Below the pieces are notes generated by a model that had not been told where the DNA came from, did not search any database, and saw nothing but the letters and a program-made list of their open reading frames with translations. A stretch of DNA of 64,000 bases, taken from positions 1,426,001-1,490,000 of the forward strand of contig NZ_CP019038.1 of assembly GCF_001941825.1 (NCBI RefSeq), written 5' to 3'. Origin of the DNA: Massilia putida. GTDB lineage: Bacteria; Pseudomonadota; Gammaproteobacteria; Burkholderiales; Burkholderiaceae_D. The translations under genes were made by a program, and so were the position numbers. Shown in pieces: positions 9,612-18,462 of the stretch. Position 1 is the first letter of the stretch; each line of letters opens with the position of its first letter.

Positions 9612-10262
9612 TCAGCCTTGCGAGGCCAGTTCGATGCGGCGGCGGATGCGTTCCACGGCCGCCGCATCGCCGGCCGCGCGGGCACGCTGTTCCTGCACAC
9701 CCAGCCACGCCAGCAGTGGACGGCGCCAGCCCTGGCTGGACGCCGTGTCGACGGCCGCCCCGATGTCGGGCGGCGTGATGCGGCCCGCCTTCAGCAGCGC
9801 CCCGGCCGCGACGAGGCGCGCCAGCGGATCGGCGACGCCGGCCAGCGAGCCGCTCGTGACGACGGCGCGGTGCTGCTCCGGCAGCAGCGCGGCGTCGAGC
9901 CCCTGCCAGCGGCCGTCCAGGTAGGCGGCGTACGCGCGCTGGGCCGCCGTGGCATCGCTGGCGAGCGCCGCGAAGCCTGGACAATCGTAGTCGAGCGCCG
10001 CGGCCTTCACGCCGCAGCGTACCAGCTCGGCCTGGGCGACGACGTCGAACCGTCCCGTGCTGGCGCTCGCCCGGCGGGCACGCGCGAACTCGGCGTCGGC
10101 GGCCGCCGAATCGCCGCGCAGGAAATCGATCATGAAGCCGTCGAGCGAACTGCGCGCGTCGCCTTCCCACGCCGGCGGCTGCGGCTTGCTGGCGCAGCCG
10201 GGCAATACGACGAGCGCGGCGACGGCAACGGCGGCGGCGGCGAGATATGGCTTGGTCATCAT
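9612..10262 (-). CDS. Lipoprotein of the MlaE/MlaD-like operon
   Basis: 216 aa. A signal sequence ends in the lipobox LPGC, so it is a lipoprotein. The mature part is Ala-rich and helical, with four Cys residues in two places (VRCGV, DYDCPG) and a C-terminal helical repeat-like region. It resembles the accessory lipoprotein seen beside MCE transporters only by context; I do not recognise the fold. Two consecutive ATGs occur (10262 and 10259); the first overlaps the MCE gene's stop codon (ATGA), indicating translational coupling. Confidence 0.8.
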   Translation of the reverse strand: MMTKPYLAAAAVAVAALVVLPGCASKPQPPAWEGDARSSLDGFMIDFLRGDSAAADAEFARARRASASTGRFDVVAQAELVRCGVKAAALDYDCPGFAALASDATAAQRAYAAYLDGRWQGLDAALLPEQHRAVVTSGSLAGVADPLARLVAAGALLKAGRITPPDIGAAVDTASSQGWRRPLLAWLGVQEQRARAAGDAAAVERIRRRIELASQG

Positions 10263-11194
10263 GGCAGCTTGATCTCCGTATCGTGCTTGAACGGCCATTT
10301 GCGGTTGATCTCGTCGACGAGGCGGTTCACCTTGCGCAGGCTCGCATCGACCTCGCCGCGCAGGTGGCCCAGGTCGTCGGTGGCGGCGTGCGCGTTCTTG
10401 GCGACGGCCTGCGCCTCCGCCAGCACGGCATCGGCCTTCTGCAGGGTGCCGCGCGCGTCGGCCAGCAGGCCGTTCAATTCGCGGATCGCGCCCTGCGCGT
10501 CGTCCATCACGCCGTTCTTGCCGAACACGCGCCGGTCCGTCTTGGCCAGCAGGGTGTCCACGCGGTGCAGCGTCTGCAGCAGCTTTTCCGCCTCGGCGTC
10601 GCCGCCCAGCGCCGTGCCCAGCAGGCCATAGCGGCCGGACAGGCGGCCCGACAGCGCCTCGACGTTGGCCAGCGTGTTGCCGATGTGGGAATCGGCGCGG
10701 GTCATGGTCTCCAGGTTTTCCAGCAGCGTGCGCGCCGTCGCGAGCAGGCGCGGGATCTCGGCCGCCGCGTCGCCGCGCAGGACCGGACGCTGGGCGTGGT
10801 CGGGCAGCGGCGGATCCGTCAGCACGCCGCTGTACGCGCGCAGCCGGGTCTCGCCGACGACGCTGCGCTCGAGCGTGAACACGCTGGTCGTGCGCAGCCA
10901 TTTCGCATCGTTTTTCGCGATGTCGACGATGACGTTCACCTTGCCGTCGCGGCCCAGCTCCACCTGGCGCACGCGCCCGATGGGGAAGCCGGCGAAACTC
11001 ATGTCCATGCCCGGGATCACGCCCTCGGAATCGTCGGCCACCAGCACCAGCTGCTGCGTCTTCTCGAACACGCCGCGCGCGTACATCACGTACAGGAAGA
11101 AGGCGACGATCAGCGCGCCGATCAGGACGAGCAGGAACAGCGCCTTCGCTTCCACGTGTTTCGGCTCGTCCGGGGAAATGTCTTTGTCGTTCAT
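10259..11194 (-). CDS. MCE-family (MlaD-like) lipid transport protein
   Basis: 311 aa, inner-membrane anchored and periplasmic. One N-terminal TM segment (ALFLLVLIGALIVAFFLYVM) is followed by an MCE domain (VIPGMDMSFAGFPIGRVRQV, about residues 45-130) and a long C-terminal alpha-helical region. MCE proteins form hexamers that shuttle phospholipids between membranes. It starts three bases after the permease gene and is coupled to the lipoprotein gene downstream. The set lacks an MlaF-type ATPase nearby. Confidence 0.9.
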   Translation of the reverse strand: MNDKDISPDEPKHVEAKALFLLVLIGALIVAFFLYVMYARGVFEKTQQLVLVADDSEGVIPGMDMSFAGFPIGRVRQVELGRDGKVNVIVDIAKNDAKWLRTTSVFTLERSVVGETRLRAYSGVLTDPPLPDHAQRPVLRGDAAAEIPRLLATARTLLENLETMTRADSHIGNTLANVEALSGRLSGRYGLLGTALGGDAEAEKLLQTLHRVDTLLAKTDRRVFGKNGVMDDAQGAIRELNGLLADARGTLQKADAVLAEAQAVAKNAHAATDDLGHLRGEVDASLRKVNRLVDEINRKWPFKHDTEIKLP

Positions 11195-11197
11195 CGT

Positions 11198-12004
11198 TTA
11201 AATGTATTTGACGGCCAGCGAACTGGCCTCGATCAGCAGCAGCACGAACAGCAGCCGCAGCGCGCCCGGCTGCACGTTCGTGCGCAGGCGGCGCGGGCGG
11301 CGCAGCAGTTCCAGGATGGCGGCGCTCGGGATCACGGCCACCGCGAGCCCGAACAGCACCGTCTTGAACACGAAGCCGAGCGTCACCGTCGGGTCGAACA
11401 CGCGGCCCACCGTGCGCGTGTAGTCCGGCAGGCCCCACGGCGACAGGCCGTACACGTTCAGGTAGGCCAGCACGAGCACGATGGTGCTGGAGACCATCGC
11501 GAGGCTCAGCACGGAAAACGCGTTGGCGATCACCTGCGGCACGAGGTCACGGCGCAGGCGGCGCAAGGTCTCGGCCGTCGCCTCACCGGCCGGCACGCCG
11601 CTGCGCGCGAGCCCCATGGCGCTGGCGTCGAACGCCATGCCGGCCCGCAGCGCGGCGAACATCGCGGCCGACAGCGGCAGCAGTTCGAGCACGAGCACCC
11701 GCACGACCATCTCCAGCGCATAGCGCGACAGGCCGTAGCTCTGGGCGGTGACGAGCACGATGCGGATGATGACGAGGCTGACGAGCGCCGTCAGCACCGT
11801 GAACCACGGCAGCACCTGCCACGTGCTCGCATAGATGTAGCGCGACGTGGCGAGGCGGTTGGCGCGGTGATAGGTGGACGGCGACAGCGCCATCACGAGG
11901 GCGACGGCGCCCAGGTGCAGCATGGCCCACCAGCTGGCGGCGTAACGCGCGGCCATGACGCCCCACAGGCGCGGTTTGACGTACAGGAGGGAGGTGATTG
12001 GCAT
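11198..12004 (-). CDS. MlaE-like ABC transporter permease
   Basis: 268 aa, five or six membrane segments, of the YrbE/MlaE permease family that partners MCE proteins. The start at 12004 (MPITSLLYVKPRLWG) was chosen over ORF-extending upstream codons. The conserved core includes ELLPLSAAMFAALRAGMAFD and the loop TAETLRRLRRDLVPQVIA, the usual ATPase-contact region. It heads a three-gene operon with the MCE protein and lipoprotein. An ATPase must be supplied from elsewhere. Confidence 0.88.
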   Translation of the reverse strand: MPITSLLYVKPRLWGVMAARYAASWWAMLHLGAVALVMALSPSTYHRANRLATSRYIYASTWQVLPWFTVLTALVSLVIIRIVLVTAQSYGLSRYALEMVVRVLVLELLPLSAAMFAALRAGMAFDASAMGLARSGVPAGEATAETLRRLRRDLVPQVIANAFSVLSLAMVSSTIVLVLAYLNVYGLSPWGLPDYTRTVGRVFDPTVTLGFVFKTVLFGLAVAVIPSAAILELLRRPRRLRTNVQPGALRLLFVLLLIEASSLAVKYI

Positions 12005-12149
12005 ATTGACATGATACCGTGTTTGCGACTTGCGGACGCACCACCCACCGCCAACCTGGTGCGGATGTCGCGCGTGGGCGGCGCACACGATGCGGTCGAT
12101 CTGGCCGCGACGGTGCAGCCGTCCACCCTACGCGCAAGCCCGGCGCACG

Positions 12150-14393
12150 TCAGGTGCGCCGTGCCTGCTGTACGCCCTTCACCTCGGCGATCGCCGCGAG
12201 CGCCTTCTGCAACTGGCCGGTCGAGCTGATCTCCGCCGTGAACACCATCTTAGCCGTGCCCTTGCTGCTCTGGGTATTCACGCCGATCACGTTGATCTTC
12301 GAGATGGCCAGCACTTCGGAAATGTCGCGCAACAGGCCTTGGCGGTCGCTCGCGAGGATGAAGATATCGACCGGGAACACCGTCTCCAGGCCCGTCGTGC
12401 CCCATTCCGTCTCGAGCACGCGTTCCGGGCTCCGGGCCGCCATCTCGGCGAAATTCTTGCAGCTGGCGCGGTGGATCGACACGCCCTTGCCGCGCGTGAC
12501 GAAGCCCACGATCGGGTCCGGCGGCGCCGGCTTGCAGCAGCGCGCGAGCTGCGTCATCAGGCCTTCCGTGCCGACGACCAGCACGCCCGACTTGGCGCCC
12601 TGCTCCACGCTCGACGCGCGGCTCTTGTTGACGACGGCTTCGTCCGCGGCCGGGGCCGCCGGCGCGCCCGTGTCGTGCAGCGCCGCTTCCACGTGGCGCA
12701 GGCTGAATTTTTCCTTGCCGACGGCGATGAACAGGTCGTCGACCTTCGTGAACCCCAGCTTGTGCGCCAGCGTATCCAGGTTGACGGCCGTCTTGCCTTC
12801 GCGCTGCAGCGATTTCTCGACGAGCGCGCGGCCGTGCCCCAGGGTCTCGGCCAGTTCCAGCGCGTGGAACCAGGCGCGGATCTTCGAGCGCGTACGGCTC
12901 GAGACCGTGTAGCCGGGACTGAGCCAGTCGCGCGACGGCCCCTGGCTGCCGGCCGGGCCCTTCGCCGTGATGACCTCGCACGTCTGGCCGTTCTTCAGCG
13001 GCGTGTTCAGCGGGACCATCACGCCGTCGACCTTGGCGCCGCGGCAGCGGTGTCCCACTTCGCTGTGCAGGTGATAGGCGAAGTCGATGGGCGTCGCGCC
13101 GACCGGCAGCTCGAGCACGCGCGCCTGCGGCGTCAGCACGAAGATGCGGTCGTCCAGCGTGGTCGATTTCAGCTTCTCGACCCATTCGCGCTGCAGCTCT
13201 TCCTGGCCCGTGACGGCGCTCGCGACCTCGGTCTTCCACGCCAGCAGCTGGCGCAGCCACGCGATCTTTTCGTCGTATTCCTGGCTCTTAAAATTCGAGC
13301 CGCCTTCTTCCTTGTAGCGCCAGTGCGCGGCCACGCCGTATTCGGCGAAGTTGTGCATCTCGTGGGTGCGGATCTGCACTTCCAGCGGCCGCCCGTCCTC
13401 GGCCGTCACGACCGTGTGCAGCGACTGGTAGCCGTTCGCTTTCGGACGCGAGATGTAGTCGTCGAATTCCTTCGGGATCGGCGTCCAGATGTTGTGGACG
13501 ACGCCCAGCACCGTGTAGCACGTCTTGATGTCGTCGACGATCACGCGGAACGCGCGCACGTCGTACAGCTCGGAGAAATCGAGCTCCTTGCCGCGCATCT
13601 TCTTCCAGATGCTGTAGATGTGCTTCGGCCGGCCGAAGACCTCGGCCTTGATGCCGGCGGCCGCGAGCTCCTTCTGCAGGCGCTCGATCGACGACGCCAC
13701 GAAGCTTTCGCGCAGCATGCGCTTCTCTTCGAGCATCTTGGCGATGCGTTTATACGTGTCCGGCTCCATCATCCGAAACGACAGGTCTTCCAGCTCCCAT
13801 TTCAGCTGGAAGATGCCGAGGCGGTTGGCGAGCGGCGCGTACAGGTCCAGCACTTCGCGGCCGTAGTTGCGCGTGACGTCGTCGAAGCGCTTGTGCTCCG
13901 CGAAGAAGCGCAGCGTGATCACGCACGACGCGAGACGGATCAGCACGACGCGCATGTCGCTGGCCATCGCCAGCAGCATCTTGCGCAAGGTCTCGACCTG
14001 CGCCATCGCTTCCTGGGCCGCATTCTTGCCGCGCCCGACGGGGGCCTGGGCCGCCGTCAGGTCGCGCAGGCGGATCAGCTGGTGCACGCCGCGCACCATG
14101 TCCGCCACTTCCTTGCCGAAGCGCTCCTCGAGCGCCTCGGCCACGCCCGGCTCCACGATCGCCAGCTCGAACAGCAGGCCGGCGATGCGGGTCTCGGCAT
14201 CGCTGCCGAGCAGCGCCAGCGTGCCGGCCACGCCCAGCGAGAACTCGAACGCGCTTTGGCCGGTGGCCGCAGCGCGGTCGGCATACGACGCGGCCGCGAA
14301 GTCGAGCGCGCCTCTTACGCGCGCACAGTCCTCAGGACCGAGCCCATGGACCAGCTGGGTGGTGGCGTCGCCGAGCGCGACAATCGATACCAT
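12150..14393 (-). CDS. relA: (p)ppGpp synthetase RelA
   Basis: 747 aa. It makes (p)ppGpp from ATP and GTP/GDP on stalled ribosomes. The N-terminal HD region has lost its catalytic His-Asp (FELA where SpoT has HDVIED-like residues), so hydrolase activity should be absent. The synthetase domain follows (ELYDVRAFRVIVDDIKTCY, NGYQSLHTVV), then TGS (DRIFVLTPQARVLELPVG) and a C-terminal ACT domain (RDISEVLAISKINVIGVN). It sits 9 bp after a RidA-family gene on the same strand, suggesting co-transcription with it and the upstream hydrolase. Confidence 0.96.
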   Translation of the reverse strand: MVSIVALGDATTQLVHGLGPEDCARVRGALDFAAASYADRAAATGQSAFEFSLGVAGTLALLGSDAETRIAGLLFELAIVEPGVAEALEERFGKEVADMVRGVHQLIRLRDLTAAQAPVGRGKNAAQEAMAQVETLRKMLLAMASDMRVVLIRLASCVITLRFFAEHKRFDDVTRNYGREVLDLYAPLANRLGIFQLKWELEDLSFRMMEPDTYKRIAKMLEEKRMLRESFVASSIERLQKELAAAGIKAEVFGRPKHIYSIWKKMRGKELDFSELYDVRAFRVIVDDIKTCYTVLGVVHNIWTPIPKEFDDYISRPKANGYQSLHTVVTAEDGRPLEVQIRTHEMHNFAEYGVAAHWRYKEEGGSNFKSQEYDEKIAWLRQLLAWKTEVASAVTGQEELQREWVEKLKSTTLDDRIFVLTPQARVLELPVGATPIDFAYHLHSEVGHRCRGAKVDGVMVPLNTPLKNGQTCEVITAKGPAGSQGPSRDWLSPGYTVSSRTRSKIRAWFHALELAETLGHGRALVEKSLQREGKTAVNLDTLAHKLGFTKVDDLFIAVGKEKFSLRHVEAALHDTGAPAAPAADEAVVNKSRASSVEQGAKSGVLVVGTEGLMTQLARCCKPAPPDPIVGFVTRGKGVSIHRASCKNFAEMAARSPERVLETEWGTTGLETVFPVDIFILASDRQGLLRDISEVLAISKINVIGVNTQSSKGTAKMVFTAEISSTGQLQKALAAIAEVKGVQQARRT

Positions 14394-14402
14394 CGCGCGT
14401 GC

Positions 14403-14753
14403 TTACGCCTGGGCGGCCACGACGACGACTTCGACCAGGCAGGCCGGATCGGCCAGCTTGGCTTCGACGGTGGCGCGCGGCGGCGTCTGGCCCGGCACGA
14501 CCCACGCTTCCCACACCGTGTTCATCGCCGGGAAGTTGGCCATGTCGGTGATGTAGATCTGGGTGGAGAGGATACGGCTCTTGTCGCTGCCCGCCTCCGC
14601 CAGCAGGCGGTCGATGTGGCCCAGCACTTCGCGCGTCTGGCCGAGGATGTCCTGCTTCGTGTCGCTGGCGATCTGGCCGGCCAGGTACACCGTACCGTTG
14701 TGGATGGCGACTTCGGACAGTCGTTTGCCTACGTGCAGTCGTTTGATTTCCAT
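14403..14753 (-). CDS. RidA/YjgF-family protein (probable enamine/imine deaminase)
   Basis: 116 aa, full length for the trimeric RidA family, whose members hydrolyse reactive enamines from PLP enzymes. The conserved Arg lies in PPRATVEAKLADP, and the N-terminal part contains VYLAGQIASDT. The best known RidA members start differently, so it may be an Rid subgroup with another substrate. It lies between a hydrolase gene and relA on the same strand, 9 bp before relA; RidA-relA linkage is common in this bacterial group. Confidence 0.92.
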   Translation of the reverse strand: MEIKRLHVGKRLSEVAIHNGTVYLAGQIASDTKQDILGQTREVLGHIDRLLAEAGSDKSRILSTQIYITDMANFPAMNTVWEAWVVPGQTPPRATVEAKLADPACLVEVVVVAAQA

Positions 14754-14829
14754 GCTTTTCTCTAAGTCCTAAAACAAGGCCTTGCGGCCGTTTCGCCCGG
14801 CCGTGGAGCCGAACACCTCCGGCCTTGCA

Positions 14830-15708
14830 TCAGCCGGTCAAAAATTCCCGCGCGATCGCGATCTGTGCCGGCTGCAGGAACGTGGGCGCATGGCCCACGC
14901 CCGCGATCTCCACCAGCCGCGGCTTCGGTCCGCGCCGCGTCATCTCTTCCGCCGTCGCGCGCGACAGCAGGTCGGACAATTCTCCGCGCACGAGCAGCGT
15001 AGGACAGCGGATCGCATCGTACGCCGCCCACAGCTGCGCCTCGTCCCGCGCCACCTTCTCCGGCGTCAGCGCCTTGAAGGGCGCGGCCAGGCCGAGGTCG
15101 TAGTGGCGCACCCACTGGCCGTCCGGCTGCTGCACGAGCACGTCGCGCGCCAGCTTGTCCCATTCTTCCTCGCTGTGCGGACCGAACGGCGTGGAGGTTG
15201 TCCGCACGAACGCGGCGCCTTCCTCGAACGTCTTGAAGCGGAGGGCCTGGCCGATGTAGTCGCCGATGCGCGCCATCGCGGCCGGGTCCAGCACGGGCCC
15301 GATGTCGTTCAGCACCATCCGGCGGATCGGGTTACCCGGCAGCGACGCGAGGCCGATGCCGACCAGGCCGCCCATCGACGTGCCGAACCAGTGGACGCCT
15401 TCGTCCTCGCTGCCCGCGGTCACGCGCGCGATCAGGGTCACCATGTCGGCCACGTATTGCGGAATGACGTACAGCGCCGGGTCGCGCAGCCGGTCGGAAC
15501 GGCCGCGCCCCGCGACGTCCGGGCACACCACGCGGTAGCGGTCGCTCATGGCTTGCGCCAGCGCGTCGAAATCGTCCGCCACGCGCGTCACGCCGTGCAC
15601 GCAGACGAGCACATTCGTGTTGGCGGGATCGCCCCACTCCTTGTACGCCATGCGGTGCAGGCCGGCGGGCGAACTGCACAGCACGGATTTCAGCCTCGGT
15701 TCGCTCAT
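14830..15708 (-). CDS. Alpha/beta hydrolase
   Basis: 292 aa, alpha/beta-hydrolase fold. The oxyanion segment CVHGVTRVADDFD is followed by the nucleophile elbow HWFGTSMGGLVG (Ser near residue 107), an acid after strand 6 (LVRGELSDLL) and the catalytic His in VGHAPTF close to the C-terminus. Length and motifs fit esterases or C-C hydrolases; the substrate is unknown. The start at 15708 has a GGA sequence about ten bases upstream. It precedes ridA and relA on the same strand and is divergent from bdhA. Confidence 0.9.
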   Translation of the reverse strand: MSEPRLKSVLCSSPAGLHRMAYKEWGDPANTNVLVCVHGVTRVADDFDALAQAMSDRYRVVCPDVAGRGRSDRLRDPALYVIPQYVADMVTLIARVTAGSEDEGVHWFGTSMGGLVGIGLASLPGNPIRRMVLNDIGPVLDPAAMARIGDYIGQALRFKTFEEGAAFVRTTSTPFGPHSEEEWDKLARDVLVQQPDGQWVRHYDLGLAAPFKALTPEKVARDEAQLWAAYDAIRCPTLLVRGELSDLLSRATAEEMTRRGPKPRLVEIAGVGHAPTFLQPAQIAIAREFLTG

Positions 15709-15863
15709 GTTCAAAGTTCCGACGATTACCATGCATCCGCCGCGACCATCAAGGGTCCGGGCGGGCGCCAACATTTTACCCGTTGGTGCGATTACAATTC
15801 TACCAAGTCTGGCCCGGGTCCACCCGGCACCCCTTAGAAACTGTCCACGAGAAAGAGGAACGA

Positions 15864-16658
15864 ATGAAATCCACCATGTTAAGCGGCAAGACTGCACTCG
15901 TCACGGGCTCGACCTCGGGCATCGGTCTCGGCATCGCGCGCGCGCTGGCCGAGCAAGGCGCCAACATCGTCTTCAACGGCTTCGGCGACGCGCAGCAGAT
16001 CGAAAAGCTGTACACCGACATCGGCCAGGAATTCGGCGTGCAGACCGCTTACCACAACGCCGACATGTCGAAGCCCGACCAGATCGCCGCGATGATGGCG
16101 TTCGCGGGCGAGAAATTCGGCGGCGTCGACATCCTCGTCAACAACGCCGGCATCCAGTACGTCGCGAACGTCGAGGACTTCCCCGTCGAGAAATGGGATG
16201 CGATCATCGCCATCAACCTCAGCTCGGCCTTCCACACGACCCGCCTCGCCCTCCCCTACATGAAACAAAAGAACTGGGGCCGCATCATCAACCTCGCGTC
16301 GGCCCACGGCCTCGTCGCGTCGGCGCAGAAATCGGCGTACGTCGCGGCCAAGCACGGCCTCGTCGGCCTGACGAAATCGACGGCGCTCGAGACCGCACCG
16401 ACCGGCGTCACCTGCAACGCGATCTGTCCGGGCTGGGTGCTGACCCCGCTCGTGCAAAAGCAGGTCGACGACCGCGCCGCGCGCGAAGGCATCAGCAACG
16501 AACAGGCCAAGAAAAACCTGCTGCTGGAAAAGCAGCCGTCGGGCGAGTTCGTCACGCCGGAGGAGCTGGGCGCGCTGGCCGTGTTCTTCTGCAGCCCGGC
16601 CGCGAACCAGGTGCGCGGCGTCGCGTGGAATATGGATGGCGGCTGGGTCGCGCAGTAA
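15864..16658 (+). CDS. bdhA: 3-hydroxybutyrate dehydrogenase
   Basis: NAD-dependent short-chain dehydrogenase (264 aa) interconverting (R)-3-hydroxybutyrate and acetoacetate, a step of polyhydroxybutyrate and ketone-body use. The Rossmann motif is TGSTSGIGLGIA. The catalytic Asn-Ser-Tyr-Lys set is visible (NNAGIQY, NLASAHGLVASAQKSAYVAAKHG). The C-terminal segment CPGWVLTPLVQKQ with a long lid is typical of BdhA rather than general SDRs. AGAGGAA lies four bases before the ATG. The scoAB genes for the next step are at 22.2-23.6 kb. Confidence 0.93.
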   Translation: MKSTMLSGKTALVTGSTSGIGLGIARALAEQGANIVFNGFGDAQQIEKLYTDIGQEFGVQTAYHNADMSKPDQIAAMMAFAGEKFGGVDILVNNAGIQYVANVEDFPVEKWDAIIAINLSSAFHTTRLALPYMKQKNWGRIINLASAHGLVASAQKSAYVAAKHGLVGLTKSTALETAPTGVTCNAICPGWVLTPLVQKQVDDRAAREGISNEQAKKNLLLEKQPSGEFVTPEELGALAVFFCSPAANQVRGVAWNMDGGWVAQ

Positions 16659-17051
16659 ATGGACGAACCCCTCGAAGGCTCGGGCTTCGACATCGCCGGC
16701 CTGCACGACGCCTGCGTGGAACTCGCCCATGTCGTGCTGGCATCCGGGCAGCCGGCCGTGTCGCGCGACATCCTCGAAACGCTGGCCGACCGCTTCGAAC
16801 GCGAAGCGGCCGACTTCGCGCTGCTCGTCGCCAACGCCGGCCGCGACACGGCGCTGCTGGCCCGCGCCGTCCACTACCTCGTCGACGCCCATGCGCTGCC
16901 GCTGATGGGCACCGACATGGAATGGTTCCGCCAGGCCCTCGCCTGCCTCGTCGAACTGGCCGTGCCCGGCATCGCGCTGTCGCCGAAGGGCGCGGCGTTC
17001 CTGCACGACGTCGAGACCGGCATCGCGCAGGCCATGCAAGATTTGGAATAA
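16659..17051 (+). CDS. Hypothetical protein downstream of bdhA
   Basis: 130 aa, acidic, no signal peptide or membrane segment, largely alpha-helical. Its ATG follows directly on the bdhA stop codon, so the two are translationally coupled. I do not recognise the family. Codon usage matches its neighbours. A role linked to 3-hydroxybutyrate metabolism is only an inference from the coupling. Confidence 0.75.
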   Translation: MDEPLEGSGFDIAGLHDACVELAHVVLASGQPAVSRDILETLADRFEREAADFALLVANAGRDTALLARAVHYLVDAHALPLMGTDMEWFRQALACLVELAVPGIALSPKGAAFLHDVETGIAQAMQDLE

Positions 17052-17061
17052 AGGAAGAACG

Positions 17062-18339
17062 ATGCGAACCTGGGCACTCGCTGTTGCCGCTTTCACTTTG
17101 CTCAACGGCATAGCCAGCGCCGCCGACCAGCGCCCCGTGCTGCTCACGCCGGACAAAGTCTGGACCGGCGACGGCGTCCCGCACGCAGGCTGGAGCGTGC
17201 TCGTGGCGCAGGGCCGCGTCCAGGGCGTGGGACCGGCGTCGACGCTGCCCGTCCCCGCCGACGTCGACCGCATTCCGCTACCCGGCAAGACCCTGATCCC
17301 GGGCCTGATCGACCTGCATTCGCACGTCCTGCTGCACCCCTACAACGAGACGACGTGGGACGACCAGGTCCTCAGGGAAGCCCCGGCCTACCGCATCGCG
17401 CTGGCCGTGCGCCACGCGGCCGACACGCTGCAAGCCGGCTTCACCACGTTGCGCGACCTCGGCACTGAGGGAGCGGGCTATGCCGACGTCGGCATCAAGC
17501 GCGCCATCGACGAAGGTCAAGTGCCGGGCCCGCGGCTGCTCGTCGCCACGCGCGCGATCGTCGCGACGTCCAGCTATGGCCCGGCCGAGCGGTCTTACCG
17601 TCCGGACATGGACATTCCGTACGGCGCCCAGCAGGCGACGGGCGTCGACGAGGCGACGAAGGCCGTGCGCGAACAGGCTGCCCACGGCGCCGACTGGATC
17701 AAGTTTTACGCGGACTACCGCACGGGCCCCGACGGCGGCACGCGCCCCACATTCACGCTCGACGAGATGAAGGCGATCGTCGCCGCGGCCCACTTGAGCG
17801 GCCGGAAAGTGGCCGCGCACGCGAGCAGCGACGACGCGATCCGCCTGGCCGTGCTGGCCGGCGTCGACACGATCGAACACGGCTACGGCGCCAGCGAGGC
17901 GACGTTCAGGCTGATGCTCGACCACAAGACCGCCTACGTGCCCACGTTGACGGCGCCGGAAGCCATCGGCGAATACTTCCAGCACCACGTGCGCGGCGGC
18001 ACGCCGACGCCGGCCATGCAGCAGGCCGAGCGCGCGTTCCGCCTCGCGCGCAAGCTGGGCGTGACCATCGGCAACGGCAGCGACGTCGGCGTGTTCGCCC
18101 ATGGCACGAACGAGCGCGAGCTGGAGTGGATGGTGCGCCTGGGCATGACCCCGACCGAAGCCCTGCGGGCCGCCACGGTCGTCGCCGCAACCATCCTCGA
18201 CCGCAAGGACCTGGGCGCCATCCGCACCGGCATGCTGGCGGACGTCGTGGCCGTCGACGGAGACCCGACGGGCGATATCGCGGCACTGCGCAAGGTGGGC
18301 TTCGTCATGAAGGGCGGGACGGTCTACCGCAACCAGTAA
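17062..18339 (+). CDS. Exported metal-dependent amidohydrolase (imidazolonepropionase/prolidase-like)
   Basis: 425 aa with a Sec signal peptide (cleavage near ASAADQRP), so likely periplasmic. Amidohydrolase-superfamily motifs: [10 protein letters not shown] (metal His pair), a carboxylated-Lys candidate in [16 protein letters not shown] and DTIEHGYG (metal/substrate His), and the catalytic Asp in [12 protein letters not shown]. The composite fold ends in a beta-sandwich ([16 protein letters not shown]). Related proteins are described as Xaa-Pro dipeptidases or imidazolonepropionase-like; the real substrate is unknown. It follows the 130-aa gene by 10 bp. Confidence 0.9.
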   Translation: MRTWALAVAAFTLLNGIASAADQRPVLLTPDKVWTGDGVPHAGWSVLVAQGRVQGVGPASTLPVPADVDRIPLPGKTLIPGLIDLHSHVLLHPYNETTWDDQVLREAPAYRIALAVRHAADTLQAGFTTLRDLGTEGAGYADVGIKRAIDEGQVPGPRLLVATRAIVATSSYGPAERSYRPDMDIPYGAQQATGVDEATKAVREQAAHGADWIKFYADYRTGPDGGTRPTFTLDEMKAIVAAAHLSGRKVAAHASSDDAIRLAVLAGVDTIEHGYGASEATFRLMLDHKTAYVPTLTAPEAIGEYFQHHVRGGTPTPAMQQAERAFRLARKLGVTIGNGSDVGVFAHGTNERELEWMVRLGMTPTEALRAATVVAATILDRKDLGAIRTGMLADVVAVDGDPTGDIAALRKVGFVMKGGTVYRNQ

Positions 18340-18369
18340 ACATCGGTCATTCACCAGGCCCCGATCTGG

Positions 18370-18416
18370 ATATCTGTGGCGGCGTTGCGGTTTTCCACAA
18401 TAGCCGACACAGATAT
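18370..18416. promoter_or_regulatory. 14-bp inverted repeat upstream of dctA
   Basis: ATATCTGTGGCGGC (18370-18383) is matched in 13 of 14 positions by the complement of 18403-18416, with a 19-bp spacer. No T-run follows, so it is not an obvious terminator. It sits 46 bp before the dctA ATG and could be a regulator binding site or an mRNA hairpin. Confidence 0.6.
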
Positions 18417-18462
18417 TTTGCGTGATGATGACCGTGTTACTAATAGCGCATGACACCTTGCC

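Noticed and set aside
9612..11438. 608-codon minus-strand ORF spanning the MCE and lipoprotein genes
   Set aside because: Its first two-thirds are an out-of-frame reading of the MCE gene; only the last part (from 10262) is a real protein.
12030..14765. 911-codon plus-strand ORF opposite relA
   Set aside because: Shadow of relA; composition biased and no recognisable motifs.
18376..18392. Sigma-54 promoter upstream of dctA
   Set aside because: TGGC and TTGC are present but the GG-to-GC spacing is too short for sigma-54.
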